Below, piece after piece: positions 29,175-38,264 of a DNA stretch of 64,000 bases (position 1 is its first letter; the number at the start of each line of letters is the position of its first letter). Made by a program: the position numbers and the translations under genes. A model generated the notes under the pieces. The model was not told where the DNA came from, made no database searches, and saw only the letters and a program-made list of their open reading frames with translations. Source of the DNA: Marinilabiliales bacterium (GTDB lineage Bacteria > Bacteroidota > Bacteroidia > Bacteroidales > ML635J-15); assembly GCA_002869385.1 (NCBI GenBank), contig PKTB01000021.1, positions 124,001 through 188,000 on the forward strand, in the 5' to 3' direction.

Positions 29175-30209
29175 TTAAACATATAATTTTTCAAATAAGG
29201 CTCTAATCTCAGGAGATTCTCTAAGAATACTCAAAGTTAGGTTTGCATGACCTTTAGCATATCCATTCCCTACAATAAGATTAATATCTTTGCCAATACC
29301 TTCAGCACCTAAAGCAGCCTTTGTAAATGAAGTTGCCATTGAGAAGAAATATATCAGCCCTTGTCCTTTTGTAATTAAAATGGATGTCATTTCTGTACTT
29401 GGGACATTAACATTATTGATAACTACTTCACAACCACGCTCACCTGTAATATCTGTTACTCTTTTATAAACATCCATAACATTAGTTGCATCAGCAACAA
29501 TTACATGGTCGGCAAGTTTCATATCTCTGATTCTTTGAGCGTTCTCTTCGGAATACTCTACAACTATAACCTTACCATAAGGACCTACATTTTTCTTGGC
29601 TTGATAGCAACACAAAACTCCTGATTTTCCACCACCACCAATAATACAAACTGTATCACCTTCTTTAACCAACCTATTTACTTGTGCAGGAGCTCCTGCA
29701 ACATCAAGAGCTGCCAGAGCAAGTTTTTCAGGAATATCCTCAGGCAAAATTGCAAAAATTCCACTTTCAAATAAGATTGCCTGTCCTTTTACATCAACCT
29801 GATCGTTATTTGCTTCAAGCTTAACAATCTCGTCAAGTTTTAAAGGAGTTAATGACAAAGAGACAAGTGTTGCAATTTTATGTACTACTTTTAATCTTTT
29901 ATCAGGAAAATTTGGTCCAATTTCTCTAACTATCCCTATTAACATTCCTCCTGAACCAGTTACAGGATTTTGCATTTTACCTCTTTCGTCAACGATTGAG
30001 GTAATCATTTCCTTCATTTTATCCGGATCTGCATCACAAGATTGTTTTATTTGAGTATAACTTGCTGAATCAATATTCAGAGTTATAACATCAATTAAAA
30101 CTTCATTATCATAAACAATCATTGTGTTATCCAACTTCTGAGCCGGTTGTGGAAGTGTTCCTTTCGGCTCAAGAACTCTGTGAGTTCCAAATCTGCATCC
30201 TTTTTCCAT
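29175..30209 (-). CDS. kdd: 3,5-diaminohexanoate dehydrogenase, second copy
   Basis: 344 residues from ATG 30209, which aligns with the N-terminus of the neighbouring copy (MEKGCRFGTHRV against MQKKGNKYGLHRV). A longer reading from TTG 30308 is disfavoured. It has a Rossmann motif IIGGGGKSGVLCCYQA and the block FFSMATSFTKAALGAEG shared with its paralogue. Kdd oxidises 3,5-diaminohexanoate with NAD(P) and water to 5-amino-3-oxohexanoate plus ammonia. This copy is clearly diverged from the first (roughly half identical by eye) but keeps the main blocks, so both may be active, perhaps with different coenzyme or substrate preference. Confidence 0.85.
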   Translation of the reverse strand: MEKGCRFGTHRVLEPKGTLPQPAQKLDNTMIVYDNEVLIDVITLNIDSASYTQIKQSCDADPDKMKEMITSIVDERGKMQNPVTGSGGMLIGIVREIGPNFPDKRLKVVHKIATLVSLSLTPLKLDEIVKLEANNDQVDVKGQAILFESGIFAILPEDIPEKLALAALDVAGAPAQVNRLVKEGDTVCIIGGGGKSGVLCCYQAKKNVGPYGKVIVVEYSEENAQRIRDMKLADHVIVADATNVMDVYKRVTDITGERGCEVVINNVNVPSTEMTSILITKGQGLIYFFSMATSFTKAALGAEGIGKDINLIVGNGYAKGHANLTLSILRESPEIRALFEKLYV

Positions 30210-30336
30210 TCCGAATACTTTAATAAAGTGACCTTTCCCCTTTAAACCACTTTGAATTATTTTAAAAGAATCAGATTGTTCCTTTGGGGAATCCAATCTG
30301 ACTCTCAAATCTTACAAATTCTAAAATAACTATTTA

Positions 30337-31380
30337 CTAAGCGTAAAGTTCAGTAAATATTTTTCTTAATTTTTCACTTTCTTCTAATAATGAAAGAGTG
30401 ATTTCTGCGTGACCTTTTGTGTAACCGTTTCCAACAATCATTGTAACATCACTTCCAACACCTTCAGCTCCTAAAGCAGCTTTAGTAAATGAAGTAGCCA
30501 TTGAGAAGAAGTATACTAAGCCTGTATCTTTTGTTGTAAGTATACTTGTCATTTCAGTATCAGGAATATTTACATTATTGATACAAATGTCAGCCATTTC
30601 ACCGTTTGTGTATTCTTCCATTTTCTCTAATACCGGAACTGGTTGAGTAGCATCACCCGAGAAAACATGATCACAGAATCCTAGGTCAATAAGACGTTTT
30701 GTACTTCTCTCGCTATGGCACATACCGATAACTTTACCTGTTACACCAGCACGTTTTTTAGCTTCGTAGCAACATAACATACCTGATTTTCCACCTGCAC
30801 CAATAATAAGAACTGTATCACCAGGCTTAACTAATTTAGCAGTTTGAGCTGGAGCTCCTGCAACGTCAAGTGCTGATAGAACAAGACCTTCTGGCATTCC
30901 CTCAGGAATTTTTGCATAAATACCTGATTCAAAAAGAATAGCTTTCCCATCAATATCAACTTGGTCAATATCAGGACGAATATCTTTAATTTTATCGATA
31001 CGAAGTGGTGTTAATGATAAAGAAACAAGAGTTGCAATTTTATCACCTTCTTTAAGGTCAATTTTTCCTTTTAGTGCGTCACCAATTTTCTCAACAACAC
31101 CTAAAAGCATACCACCTGAACCTGTAACCGGGTTACGATGTTTTCCTTGCTTCTCAACAATACCCATCATAATCTCAGCAATTTTAGCTTTATCGCCTTG
31201 AGCTTGCTCTTCGATTTGTGTAAAACTTGCTGAATCAATATTTAAAGTTGTAACATCGATCAAGATTTCGTTATCATAAATCTCATCCATGTTATTATCA
31301 ATTTTATTTGCTGGTTGTGGTAATACTCCTTGAGGTTCAATTACTCTGTGTAATCCGTACTTGTTTCCTTTTTTTTGCAT
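30337..31380 (-). CDS. kdd: 3,5-diaminohexanoate dehydrogenase, first copy
   Basis: 347 residues, the normal family length. The Rossmann motif is IIGAGGKSGMLCCYEA, with conserved NIDSASFTQIEE and FFSMATSFTKAALGAEG. It catalyses the NAD(P)-dependent oxidative deamination of 3,5-diaminohexanoate. It lies 33 bp after kce. Regular codon use suggests this copy may be the well-expressed one. The adjoining second copy on the 3' side makes a tandem pair, which is unusual. Confidence 0.92.
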   Translation of the reverse strand: MQKKGNKYGLHRVIEPQGVLPQPANKIDNNMDEIYDNEILIDVTTLNIDSASFTQIEEQAQGDKAKIAEIMMGIVEKQGKHRNPVTGSGGMLLGVVEKIGDALKGKIDLKEGDKIATLVSLSLTPLRIDKIKDIRPDIDQVDIDGKAILFESGIYAKIPEGMPEGLVLSALDVAGAPAQTAKLVKPGDTVLIIGAGGKSGMLCCYEAKKRAGVTGKVIGMCHSERSTKRLIDLGFCDHVFSGDATQPVPVLEKMEEYTNGEMADICINNVNIPDTEMTSILTTKDTGLVYFFSMATSFTKAALGAEGVGSDVTMIVGNGYTKGHAEITLSLLEESEKLRKIFTELYA

Positions 31381-31413
31381 TTCTAAAAAATATTAAATTG
31401 TTATCTAATTCTG

Positions 31414-32238
31414 TTAAATTGCTTTAAGTCCTAAAATTTCTCTTGCTTCGGCTGGTGTGGCTATCTGGCGGCCTAATTCCTTCGCCATTCTTACAACTTT
31501 TTCTACCAACTCGCCATTTGATTTTGCTAAAACTCCTTTCGAAAGAAAAACATTATCTTCGAAACCAACTCTAACGTGTCCACCATGAATGATTGCAGCC
31601 ATAGCTAATTGAAATTCAAATCTTCCAATTCCTGCTACAGTATAAGTTGTTCCTTCAGGTAAACTATCAGCAAGAAATACAAAATCTCTCAATTCGCCTG
31701 TTATCCCACCATTAACACCCATAACAAGGTCAAAGTGCATTGGGTCTTTGATATAAGCTTTTTTGTGTAAGCGAAGAGCCATATCAATCATTGATTTATC
31801 AAAACATTCCAATTCTGGTTTAATGCCTCTTTCAATCATTCTTTCAGCAAAATACTTAATTGTATTCTCAGTATTCATAAAAACTTCATCACCACCAAAA
31901 TTCAAAGTACCACAATCAAGTGTAGCCATTTCAGGATTTAGTTCAGTTGGCTGTAATCTTTCATCATTAGACATACCAACAGCACCACCAGTTGATGGTT
32001 GAATTATTACATCCGGCAATTCTGCTTTAATTGCGTCCATTGCTTCTTTAAATCTACCTTTATCCTGAGTTGGTGTACCATCGTCCCAACGTACATGTAA
32101 GTGGATAATACTTGCACCTGCTTCATAAGCTGATTTTGCTTCACGAACAAGTTCTTCTACAGTATAAGGAACAGCTGGATTGTGCTCTTTTAATACTTCG
32201 GCGCCACAAATTGCAGCTGTGATGATTAGTTTTTCCAT
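31414..32238 (-). CDS. kce: 3-keto-5-aminohexanoate cleavage enzyme
   Basis: 274 residues, typical for the BKACE (DUF849) family. The metal-binding His pair is in SIIHLHVRWDD, and GGHVRVGFEDN near 230 is the second family signature. It condenses 5-amino-3-oxohexanoate with acetyl-CoA and yields acetoacetate and 3-aminobutyryl-CoA. BKACE members differ in substrate, but the position between kat and kdd makes the lysine role secure. Intergenic gaps on both sides are only about 25-33 bp. Confidence 0.95.
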   Translation of the reverse strand: MEKLIITAAICGAEVLKEHNPAVPYTVEELVREAKSAYEAGASIIHLHVRWDDGTPTQDKGRFKEAMDAIKAELPDVIIQPSTGGAVGMSNDERLQPTELNPEMATLDCGTLNFGGDEVFMNTENTIKYFAERMIERGIKPELECFDKSMIDMALRLHKKAYIKDPMHFDLVMGVNGGITGELRDFVFLADSLPEGTTYTVAGIGRFEFQLAMAAIIHGGHVRVGFEDNVFLSKGVLAKSNGELVEKVVRMAKELGRQIATPAEAREILGLKAI

Positions 32239-32262
32239 AATATAGTTTTTTCAGTTATTCGA

Positions 32263-33507
32263 TTATAAATATTTCTTTAACTCGCCCAATGATTCTTCAA
32301 CCATATTAGCAGCATGAACAAGATCTTCGTCAGTATGACGATATGCAATATACACATGATGATAAGGCTGTAAGAAAACTCCTCTGCGAATTAATTCAGT
32401 ATAAAATGCAGGGCGTAATTTTTTATAATGTTTTTGAGGATCTTTATTAAATGTAATAAATGGCATTAAAGGAGCTCCTGATATTTCAATATCATATTCA
32501 CATTTCTTAGCAATCGATTCTAGTTTCGCTCCAAACATTTCACCTTTTGTTCTAATTGCTCCAAGAATATTATCTCTCTCTAAAATTTCGATTGTTTTAA
32601 GAGCTGCAACTTGTTCTAAACTATTTGGGAAGAAAGTTGAGGATAAGAATACTTTATCAGCAATTACCTTCATATATTCTTCTTTACAAACAACTGCTCC
32701 AATTGGATATCCATTTGCCATAGCTTTTCCAAAAACGGATAAGTCATGAGTAACGCCAAAAACTTTTTGTGCTCCACCTAAATCAAAACGGAAACCGCTT
32801 CTAATTTCATCAAATATTAGGATTGTACCATATTTATCAGCAAGAGCTCTCGCACCTTCTAGGAATCCTGGTTTTGGCATCTGAACTTTCTCAGCAAGTG
32901 GGTGTCCAACAGGTGTTACGATAATTGCTGCCATATCGTCACCATGTTTTTTCATGATATCTTCAAGCTCCTCTAAATCGTTATAATGGAATTCATAAAC
33001 ATCTTCGTAAAGTTTCTCAGGAATACCACCTTTTACTTCCACACACCAATCATGCCATCCGTGATAACCACAGCGAACAATCTTTGTTCTTTCAGTATTA
33101 GCTCTAGCAACACGAATAGCTGTCGTTGTAGCATCAGAACCAGTTTTTACAAAAACTGCCATTTCAGCTGATGGAATCAAATCAATCATTTTTTGTGCTA
33201 ACTGATTTTGAATAGGCTGTGTCAATGAAAAACAGAAACCTTTATTTTGCATCTGCTCAATTACAGCATTATCTATTTCCTCTTCTCTGTGACCAATAAT
33301 GATTGGACCATATGCACAAAGCATATCGATATATTCATTACCATCAACATCTGTAACTTTGCCACCTTTAGCATGGTCGAAGAAAATTGGATATTCTCCC
33401 GGAACAAAGTTATAAGGACGTCTAATCCCTAAAATTGCACCGGGAATTACCTCTAATGCCTCTTTATAGTACTTATCAGTTAAATCTAGTTTTAATTTAT
33501 TTGACAT
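32263..33507 (-). CDS. kat: Acyl-CoA beta-transaminase (3-aminobutyryl-CoA aminotransferase)
   Basis: 414 residues of class III PLP aminotransferase. FDEIRSGFR supplies the Asp that contacts the PLP ring, and VFGKAMANGYPIGAV the Schiff-base lysine. It resembles glutamate-1-semialdehyde aminomutase, but its place between kce and atoD, where Kal stands in clostridial clusters, points to the Kat enzyme described from Candidatus Cloacamonas, which transaminates 3-aminobutyryl-CoA to acetoacetyl-CoA with 2-oxoglutarate. That function is inferred from context plus family. A strong ribosome site AAGGAGG lies 6-7 bp before the ATG. Confidence 0.8.
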   Translation of the reverse strand: MSNKLKLDLTDKYYKEALEVIPGAILGIRRPYNFVPGEYPIFFDHAKGGKVTDVDGNEYIDMLCAYGPIIIGHREEEIDNAVIEQMQNKGFCFSLTQPIQNQLAQKMIDLIPSAEMAVFVKTGSDATTTAIRVARANTERTKIVRCGYHGWHDWCVEVKGGIPEKLYEDVYEFHYNDLEELEDIMKKHGDDMAAIIVTPVGHPLAEKVQMPKPGFLEGARALADKYGTILIFDEIRSGFRFDLGGAQKVFGVTHDLSVFGKAMANGYPIGAVVCKEEYMKVIADKVFLSSTFFPNSLEQVAALKTIEILERDNILGAIRTKGEMFGAKLESIAKKCEYDIEISGAPLMPFITFNKDPQKHYKKLRPAFYTELIRRGVFLQPYHHVYIAYRHTDEDLVHAANMVEESLGELKKYL

Positions 33508-33531
33508 ATCAGCCTCCTTTTTATTTTAGTT

Positions 33532-34182
33532 TTATGATTTTACAACATAATCAACAAAAATTGCCTGAGTATGAACATTCTCCATAGCAATTTCGCCTGT
33601 TTTAACAATTTCCTGAACCTCAGCAATAACTAAGTCAGTTGCCATAGCAATTAATGGATTAAAGTTTTGAGTAGTACCACGATAGTACAAATTACCTTTT
33701 TCATCAGATATACTAGCTCCTATCAATGCAACATCAGCGCGTAAAGCTTTTTCAAGAAGGAAGTCTTTTCCATCAAGATTAATAACTTGTTTTCCTTCTT
33801 CTGCTACTGTTCCTACCCCAGTTGGAGTTAAAACCCCACCTAGACCGGCGCCACCACATCGAATTCTCTCAGCTAAAGACCCTTGTGGGACGAATTCTAC
33901 TTCAATCTCTTTATTGTTAAATTGTTCAATGGTTGACTTATTTGTTCCAATATGAGAAGTTATTATTTTCTTCACTTGCTTATTGGTGATTAGTTTTCCT
34001 ATCCCTTTATCAGCAAAAGCTGTATCATTACAGATAACAGTTAAATCTTTTACACCAGCTTCAACAAGAGCCTGCATCATTTTATTTGGTGTACCGGCTG
34101 CCATAAAACCACCGATCATAACATGCATTCCGTCTTTAATCTTGCTAACAGCCTCATCCATTGTAATTAACTTTTTACTCAT
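33532..34182 (-). CDS. atoD: CoA-transferase subunit A (acetoacetate/butyrate type)
   Basis: 216 residues, full length. The GGF motif region MIGGFMAAGTPNKMM binds CoA, and the later block GSLAERIRCGGAGLGGVLTP is conserved in family I CoA-transferase A subunits. It should pair with the B subunit at 17763-18422. It is first in the operon leading to kamA, behind a TACATTTG promoter. Separation of the two subunits into different operons is unusual, as they are normally adjacent and co-translated. Confidence 0.88.
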   Translation of the reverse strand: MSKKLITMDEAVSKIKDGMHVMIGGFMAAGTPNKMMQALVEAGVKDLTVICNDTAFADKGIGKLITNKQVKKIITSHIGTNKSTIEQFNNKEIEVEFVPQGSLAERIRCGGAGLGGVLTPTGVGTVAEEGKQVINLDGKDFLLEKALRADVALIGASISDEKGNLYYRGTTQNFNPLIAMATDLVIAEVQEIVKTGEIAMENVHTQAIFVDYVVKS

Positions 34183-34266
34183 CAGTCTATGTTTTAATTT
34201 GTATTCGTGATTACTTCGTAATTCACATCTAATTTTTTATAGAATTTATTGCGAAATAAAATTTTT

Positions 34267-34274
34267 CAAATGTA
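34267..34274 (-). promoter_or_regulatory. -7 element for atoD-kat-kce-kdd-kdd-kamA
   Basis: Reads TACATTTG on the minus strand, about 85 bp before the atoD ATG. The long AT-rich leader contains no structure that I recognise. Confidence 0.5.
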
Positions 34275-34418
34275 TATTAATTAGCTGTAAAAAAAAAATA
34301 ATTAAATCATAATTAAACATACTTTAAGACATATAAAAATTCTACACTTTAGCGCACAATAAAATCGCATTTCAATGTAATTTTAGGGATAGTTTTACAG
34401 TACTAATTTGTCTTTTAT

Positions 34419-34426
34419 TATCTTTG
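34419..34426 (+). promoter_or_regulatory. -7 element, near-leaderless glycosyltransferase gene
   Basis: TATCTTTG ends 4 bp before the GTG start at 34431, implying a leaderless or nearly leaderless mRNA. Confidence 0.45.
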
Positions 34427-34430
34427 TAAT

Positions 34431-35192
34431 GTGAAAAACCTAAGTATTGTCATAATTACTAAAAACGAAGAGCAAAACATTGCAAAATGTCTTGACTCAA
34501 TAAAAGACTTAAGTGATGACATAATTGTAGTAGATTCCGGGTCTGAAGATGATACTGAAAATATATGCAAAAAGTATAATTTGACGTTTGTTTTTAACGA
34601 GTTTGAAGACTATAGCTCGCAAAAGAATTTTGGCAACAATTTAGCAGTTAACAACTACATTTTGTCTATCGATGCAGACGAAGTATTATCTCTGGAGCTC
34701 AAGCGTTCAATAATTGAATTAGATTTTGATGAAGATTCAAATATTGCATATTCAAATAATCGGTTAAATTTCCATTGTGGCAAACCTATAAAACATGGTG
34801 GTTGGTATCCTGATAAAAAAATCAGAATTTGGAATAAAAATTACGGTAGATGGGAAGGTAAAATTCATGAAGAATTACTCTTTGCTTAGAAGCCTAAAAC
34901 TTTTCATTTAAATGGGGACCTATTACACTACACATATCACTCTCGAGAAGAACACATTAAGCAAGCATTGAAATTCAGTCGTCTCAACGCTGAAAAAGAC
35001 TTTAACGATGGAAAGAAAACCAACTATCTTGCAGCATATCTAAGCTCTTGTTTTAGATTTATTTCTGTTTTTATCTTCAAATTAGGCTTTTTAGACGGTA
35101 AAACAGGTTTTTTTATCGCTCAAACCACTTCACGTGCAACCTTTTTACGTAAAACAGAGTTAATAAAGTTGAATAGAAATACAAAAAAATAA
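34431..35192 (+). pseudogene. Family 2 glycosyltransferase (WaaE/KdtX-like) with one in-frame stop
   Basis: The frame runs from GTG 34431 to TAA 35190-35192 and is cut by TAG at 34887-34889; KPKTFHLNGDLLHYTYHS follows in the same frame. It has the GT2 start IVIITKNEEQNIAKCLDSI, the VVDSGSEDDT block and the DxD-type motif SIDADEV, then GGWYPDKKIRIW as in the WaaE subgroup. About 253 residues in total is the usual length for these enzymes, which add a sugar to the lipopolysaccharide core. A GAG glutamate at the stop is the simplest ancestral codon. If the stop is real, the C-terminal third (membrane contact and acceptor part) is lost. Confidence 0.85.
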
Positions 35193-35197
35193 TTGTA

Positions 35198-35231
35198 TTT
35201 GACCATTAATTAAAAATATGTTTTAATTTTG
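35198..35231 (+). promoter_or_regulatory. Promoter with -33 TTTG and -7 TAATTTTG
   Basis: TTTG at 35198-35201 and TAATTTTG at 35224-35231 are spaced as in the Bacteroidota consensus, 48 bp before the ATG of the 649-aa T9SS protein. An AAGGAG-like stretch lies in the leader. Confidence 0.6.
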
Positions 35232-35279
35232 TGGCAAAAGGAGAAATTTTATTTAAATACTAATTAAAAGTTAATTGTT

Positions 35280-37229
35280 ATGAGAAAATTTACTATTTTA
35301 TTAAGTTTAGTTCTTCTCGCTTCACTTGCAATGGCACAGGTAAATATGAAATACCAGACTGAAGCAACAAAAGCAGAAAAAACTAAAAAAGTACAAACCG
35401 TAAAAGCTGACCCTTTATGGGAAGTAACTTTTGAAGAAGCTACTCCGGTATGGACATTTGGTCAGAATGAAGGTACAAAAACATGGGCTGTATCTGATAC
35501 AACTCCAGACAACGGATTTACATACGACGTTGATGGTGACGGTACTCCAGAACCAACTCCACCACTTTGGTTATACATGGGTTGGAAATATGTTCATGAT
35601 TATTCTGTTTCTGGTGGGAACTTTGCTTGGATTGATGGAATTTCTGACCTTTTAGGTCTTTCAACTGCTGAAATTTTAGATTCTTACATTCAGTTTGATG
35701 GAATTGACTTAACAGGTGTTACTAATCCAAAACTTACATTCTACCAAGATTACAAAGCATTAAACACTGCTTATTCTTATCTTGATTTCAGTGTTGATGG
35801 TGGTACTACTTGGACAAGTGTTCAAATTAACGAAGACGTTGAAGGTAACGCTTATGGTGAAGATTATTTTGAGTTCGTAGCAACTCCTTATATTGCTGAC
35901 GAAGGTGACGTTTCTATCAGATTCAGATGGCAAACAACTGCTGCTGAAATTGGTGGTTATGGTTACGGATGGCAAATTGACGATATTCAAATTGTTGATA
36001 ACCCAGATTATGACATGAAGTATATCCACGGTGTGATGAACTTCTTCGAGTATTATGATTACACTGATCCTGAGTATGCTCCATATTATCACATTTCTTC
36101 TCACTATGGTAACCTACCAGCAATGCAGTATGACTATGACGGAGCTTTATCATGGTTTAACGTATGTGTTGAAAATAAAGGTAATATCACTGTTGCACCA
36201 GACGTAACAGTTGAAGTACTTGATCCTGAAATGAACAGCATATTTACAAACACTGTTACAGGAAATGAATTAGCTACAGCTGAGAAAGATACTGTTGACT
36301 TAATTGAAACAGACTTTGCTTTAGGTACTGACCCAGCTCCTGGAAAGTATACTGTTGTATATAATATTACTATTGACGGACAAGAAGACTTTAATACTGA
36401 CAATAATACTGATACAACTTATTTCATTATCAATGATGACCAATATTTTGGTCGTGACATTGAATCAACTAGCGCATATACAGGTCCTGGCACTTGGTTA
36501 GACGGTGGTGTTGACGGTGAAATGTTTGGAACAGACTTCTTATTCCTATTTGAAGGTGAAGTAACTTCAATGGATGTATTTATTAATGATAATACAACCT
36601 CTGGAACAGCTATCATCGGTCACGTAATGGAATATGATTCTGACACTGAAGATTGGGTTGATGTTGGTACATCATCACTTATTACACTTGATGAATCTAA
36701 TATCGGTAATTGGTTAAATATCGAATTTACTGACCCTGTAATGATTGTTTATGACGAAGGTTATGAGTCAAAAACTTTATTAGCAGCAATTGAATTCTAC
36801 TACAACGACGAAGAGAATGACATTTATGTTGGTTATGACCCAACTGTACCTGTTAGTTCTTGGGGAACAAAATGGAAATTATTAGAAGGTTCTAATGCAG
36901 GAGAATGGATTTCTATTTCTAACTGGAGCCGTGGTGGATTAAATTTACACTTAAACTTTAACGGTTTTGTATGGGGAATGTCAACTCCTCAGCATATCGT
37001 TGATAATATGAATGTGTATCCTAATCCTACTACAGGAATCTTGAATATCGAAGGTATCGAAGGTGCTGATGTTCAAATTCTAAACATGATGGGACAGGTT
37101 GTTGAATCAGTTGAAAACATCAACGAATACAGCCAAATCGACATGTCAAACTACGCTAATGGAACATACTTCCTAAGAGCATTAGTTGACGGTAATGTTG
37201 TTACAAGAAAAATTAACTTAATGAAGTAA
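35280..37229 (+). CDS. Abundant-looking T9SS surface protein, 649 aa
   Basis: Signal peptide (MRKFTILLSLVLLASLAMAQ), then an acidic beta-rich body. The segment at about 45-250 resembles a choice-of-anchor or MAM-like jelly-roll (YLDFSVDGGTTWTSV, YGWQIDDIQIVDN), followed by an adhesion-type beta-sandwich near 280-385 (VCVENKGNITVAPDVTVEV), another beta domain, and a T9SS sorting domain (NVYPNPTTGILNI ... ANGTYFLRA). Codon choice is more uniform (GAA, GGT, ACT, TTA) and the GC content slightly higher than its neighbours, with a full promoter and a strong terminator, which suggests high expression. Function unknown; probably a surface-layer or adhesive component. Confidence 0.82.
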   Translation: MRKFTILLSLVLLASLAMAQVNMKYQTEATKAEKTKKVQTVKADPLWEVTFEEATPVWTFGQNEGTKTWAVSDTTPDNGFTYDVDGDGTPEPTPPLWLYMGWKYVHDYSVSGGNFAWIDGISDLLGLSTAEILDSYIQFDGIDLTGVTNPKLTFYQDYKALNTAYSYLDFSVDGGTTWTSVQINEDVEGNAYGEDYFEFVATPYIADEGDVSIRFRWQTTAAEIGGYGYGWQIDDIQIVDNPDYDMKYIHGVMNFFEYYDYTDPEYAPYYHISSHYGNLPAMQYDYDGALSWFNVCVENKGNITVAPDVTVEVLDPEMNSIFTNTVTGNELATAEKDTVDLIETDFALGTDPAPGKYTVVYNITIDGQEDFNTDNNTDTTYFIINDDQYFGRDIESTSAYTGPGTWLDGGVDGEMFGTDFLFLFEGEVTSMDVFINDNTTSGTAIIGHVMEYDSDTEDWVDVGTSSLITLDESNIGNWLNIEFTDPVMIVYDEGYESKTLLAAIEFYYNDEENDIYVGYDPTVPVSSWGTKWKLLEGSNAGEWISISNWSRGGLNLHLNFNGFVWGMSTPQHIVDNMNVYPNPTTGILNIEGIEGADVQILNMMGQVVESVENINEYSQIDMSNYANGTYFLRALVDGNVVTRKINLMK

Positions 37230-37254
37230 TTCGTTAATAAATAATACTAAAAAG

Positions 37255-37290
37255 AGACTGTTCTCATATTTGAGGACAGTCTTTTTTTTT
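37255..37290 (+). terminator. Strong intrinsic terminator after the 649-aa T9SS gene
   Basis: Twelve-bp arms AGACTGTTCTCA and TGAGGACAGTCT (one mismatch) around TATT, followed by nine T. Confidence 0.85.
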
Positions 37291-37297
37291 ACTTTTG
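37290..37297 (+). promoter_or_regulatory. -7 element for pyrF
   Basis: TACTTTTG directly follows the preceding terminator and lies 16 bp before the ATG at 37314. Confidence 0.45.
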
Positions 37298-37313
37298 CAA
37301 AAAAACACTCAAC

Positions 37314-38141
37314 ATGAACTACACACAACTATTTGAACAAATCAAAGCTAAGAAGAGCTTCTTATGTACAGGCCTGGATTCTGACATTTTAAAACTTCCC
37401 GAACATTTACAAAAGTTTGACTCTCCTGTTTTTGAATTTAATAAAGCTATTATTGATGCTACGGCAGAATTTTCAGTTGCATATAAACCCAATCTGGCGT
37501 TTTATGAAAGTCGTGGAATTAAGGGCTGGGAAGATCTTGAAAAGACAGTAAATTATATTAGAGAAAATTATCCTGAGATTTTTATTATTGCTGATGCAAA
37601 AAGAGGAGATATTGGTAATACCTCAAACTTATATGCCAGAGCTTTCTTCGAGAATATGAATTTTGATTCTGTTACTGTTGCTCCTTATATGGGTGAAGAC
37701 TCAGTTAGCCCGTTTTTAAGTTATAAAGACAAATGGGTTATCCTACTGGCACTAACTTCTAATAAAGGTGCTGATGACTTCCAATATTTTGCAGAGGGTG
37801 AAACAAGACTTTTTGAAAAGGTTCTCACAAAGTCACAAGAATGGGCAAGCAAAGATCAAATGATGTATGTTGTTGGTGCTACCCGTGCAGAAATGCTTGA
37901 AGATATCCGTAAAATCTCTCCTGAGCATTTTCTTTTAGTCCCCGGAGTTGGAGCACAAGGTGGCAGCTTACAAGAAGTTGCAAAATATGGAATGAATGAT
38001 AGTTGTGGTCTTCTAGTTAACTCATCTCGTGGAATTATCTTTGCAGACAAAACCGAAAACTTTGCAAAAGTTGCAGGAGAAAAAGCAAAAGAGATTAAAG
38101 ATGAGATGGAGGGATTATTGAAAGAAAAAGGTATTATTTAA
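37314..38141 (+). CDS. pyrF: Orotidine 5'-phosphate decarboxylase, type 2
   Basis: 275 residues, the length of the long (type 2) subfamily found in Bacteroidota, mycobacteria and Myxococcus. LCTGLDSD starts the barrel, and [14 protein letters not shown] holds the catalytic Lys-Asp pair. [12 protein letters not shown] is the phosphate-binding end and [10 protein letters not shown] follows. It converts OMP to UMP, the last step of pyrimidine synthesis, in the cytoplasm. It appears as a single-gene unit between its own promoter and terminator. Confidence 0.95.
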   Translation: MNYTQLFEQIKAKKSFLCTGLDSDILKLPEHLQKFDSPVFEFNKAIIDATAEFSVAYKPNLAFYESRGIKGWEDLEKTVNYIRENYPEIFIIADAKRGDIGNTSNLYARAFFENMNFDSVTVAPYMGEDSVSPFLSYKDKWVILLALTSNKGADDFQYFAEGETRLFEKVLTKSQEWASKDQMMYVVGATRAEMLEDIRKISPEHFLLVPGVGAQGGSLQEVAKYGMNDSCGLLVNSSRGIIFADKTENFAKVAGEKAKEIKDEMEGLLKEKGII

Positions 38142-38165
38142 TAAACTTTTAAACAAAGCTTTAAG

Positions 38166-38192
38166 GAGATGTTATTAGCATCTCTTTTTTTT
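38166..38192 (+). terminator. Terminator after pyrF
   Basis: GAGATG and CATCTC arms around a 7-nt loop followed by eight T. Confidence 0.8.
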
Positions 38193-38253
38193 CTGCCTTT
38201 TTGTCACAATATTTTATTAGCATGATATGTGTACAAAAGGAAAGTAAATTTAT

Positions 38254-38261
38254 TAACTTTG
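38254..38261 (+). promoter_or_regulatory. -7 element, leaderless rhomboid gene
   Basis: TAACTTTG ends 3 bp before ATG 38265. This favours 38265 over the GTG at 38229 as the start, with a leaderless message. Confidence 0.45.
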
Positions 38262-38264
38262 TGT

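Noticed and set aside
30210-30308. TTG-started extension of the second kdd
   Set aside because: The ATG at 30209 aligns with the other copy and gives normal family length.
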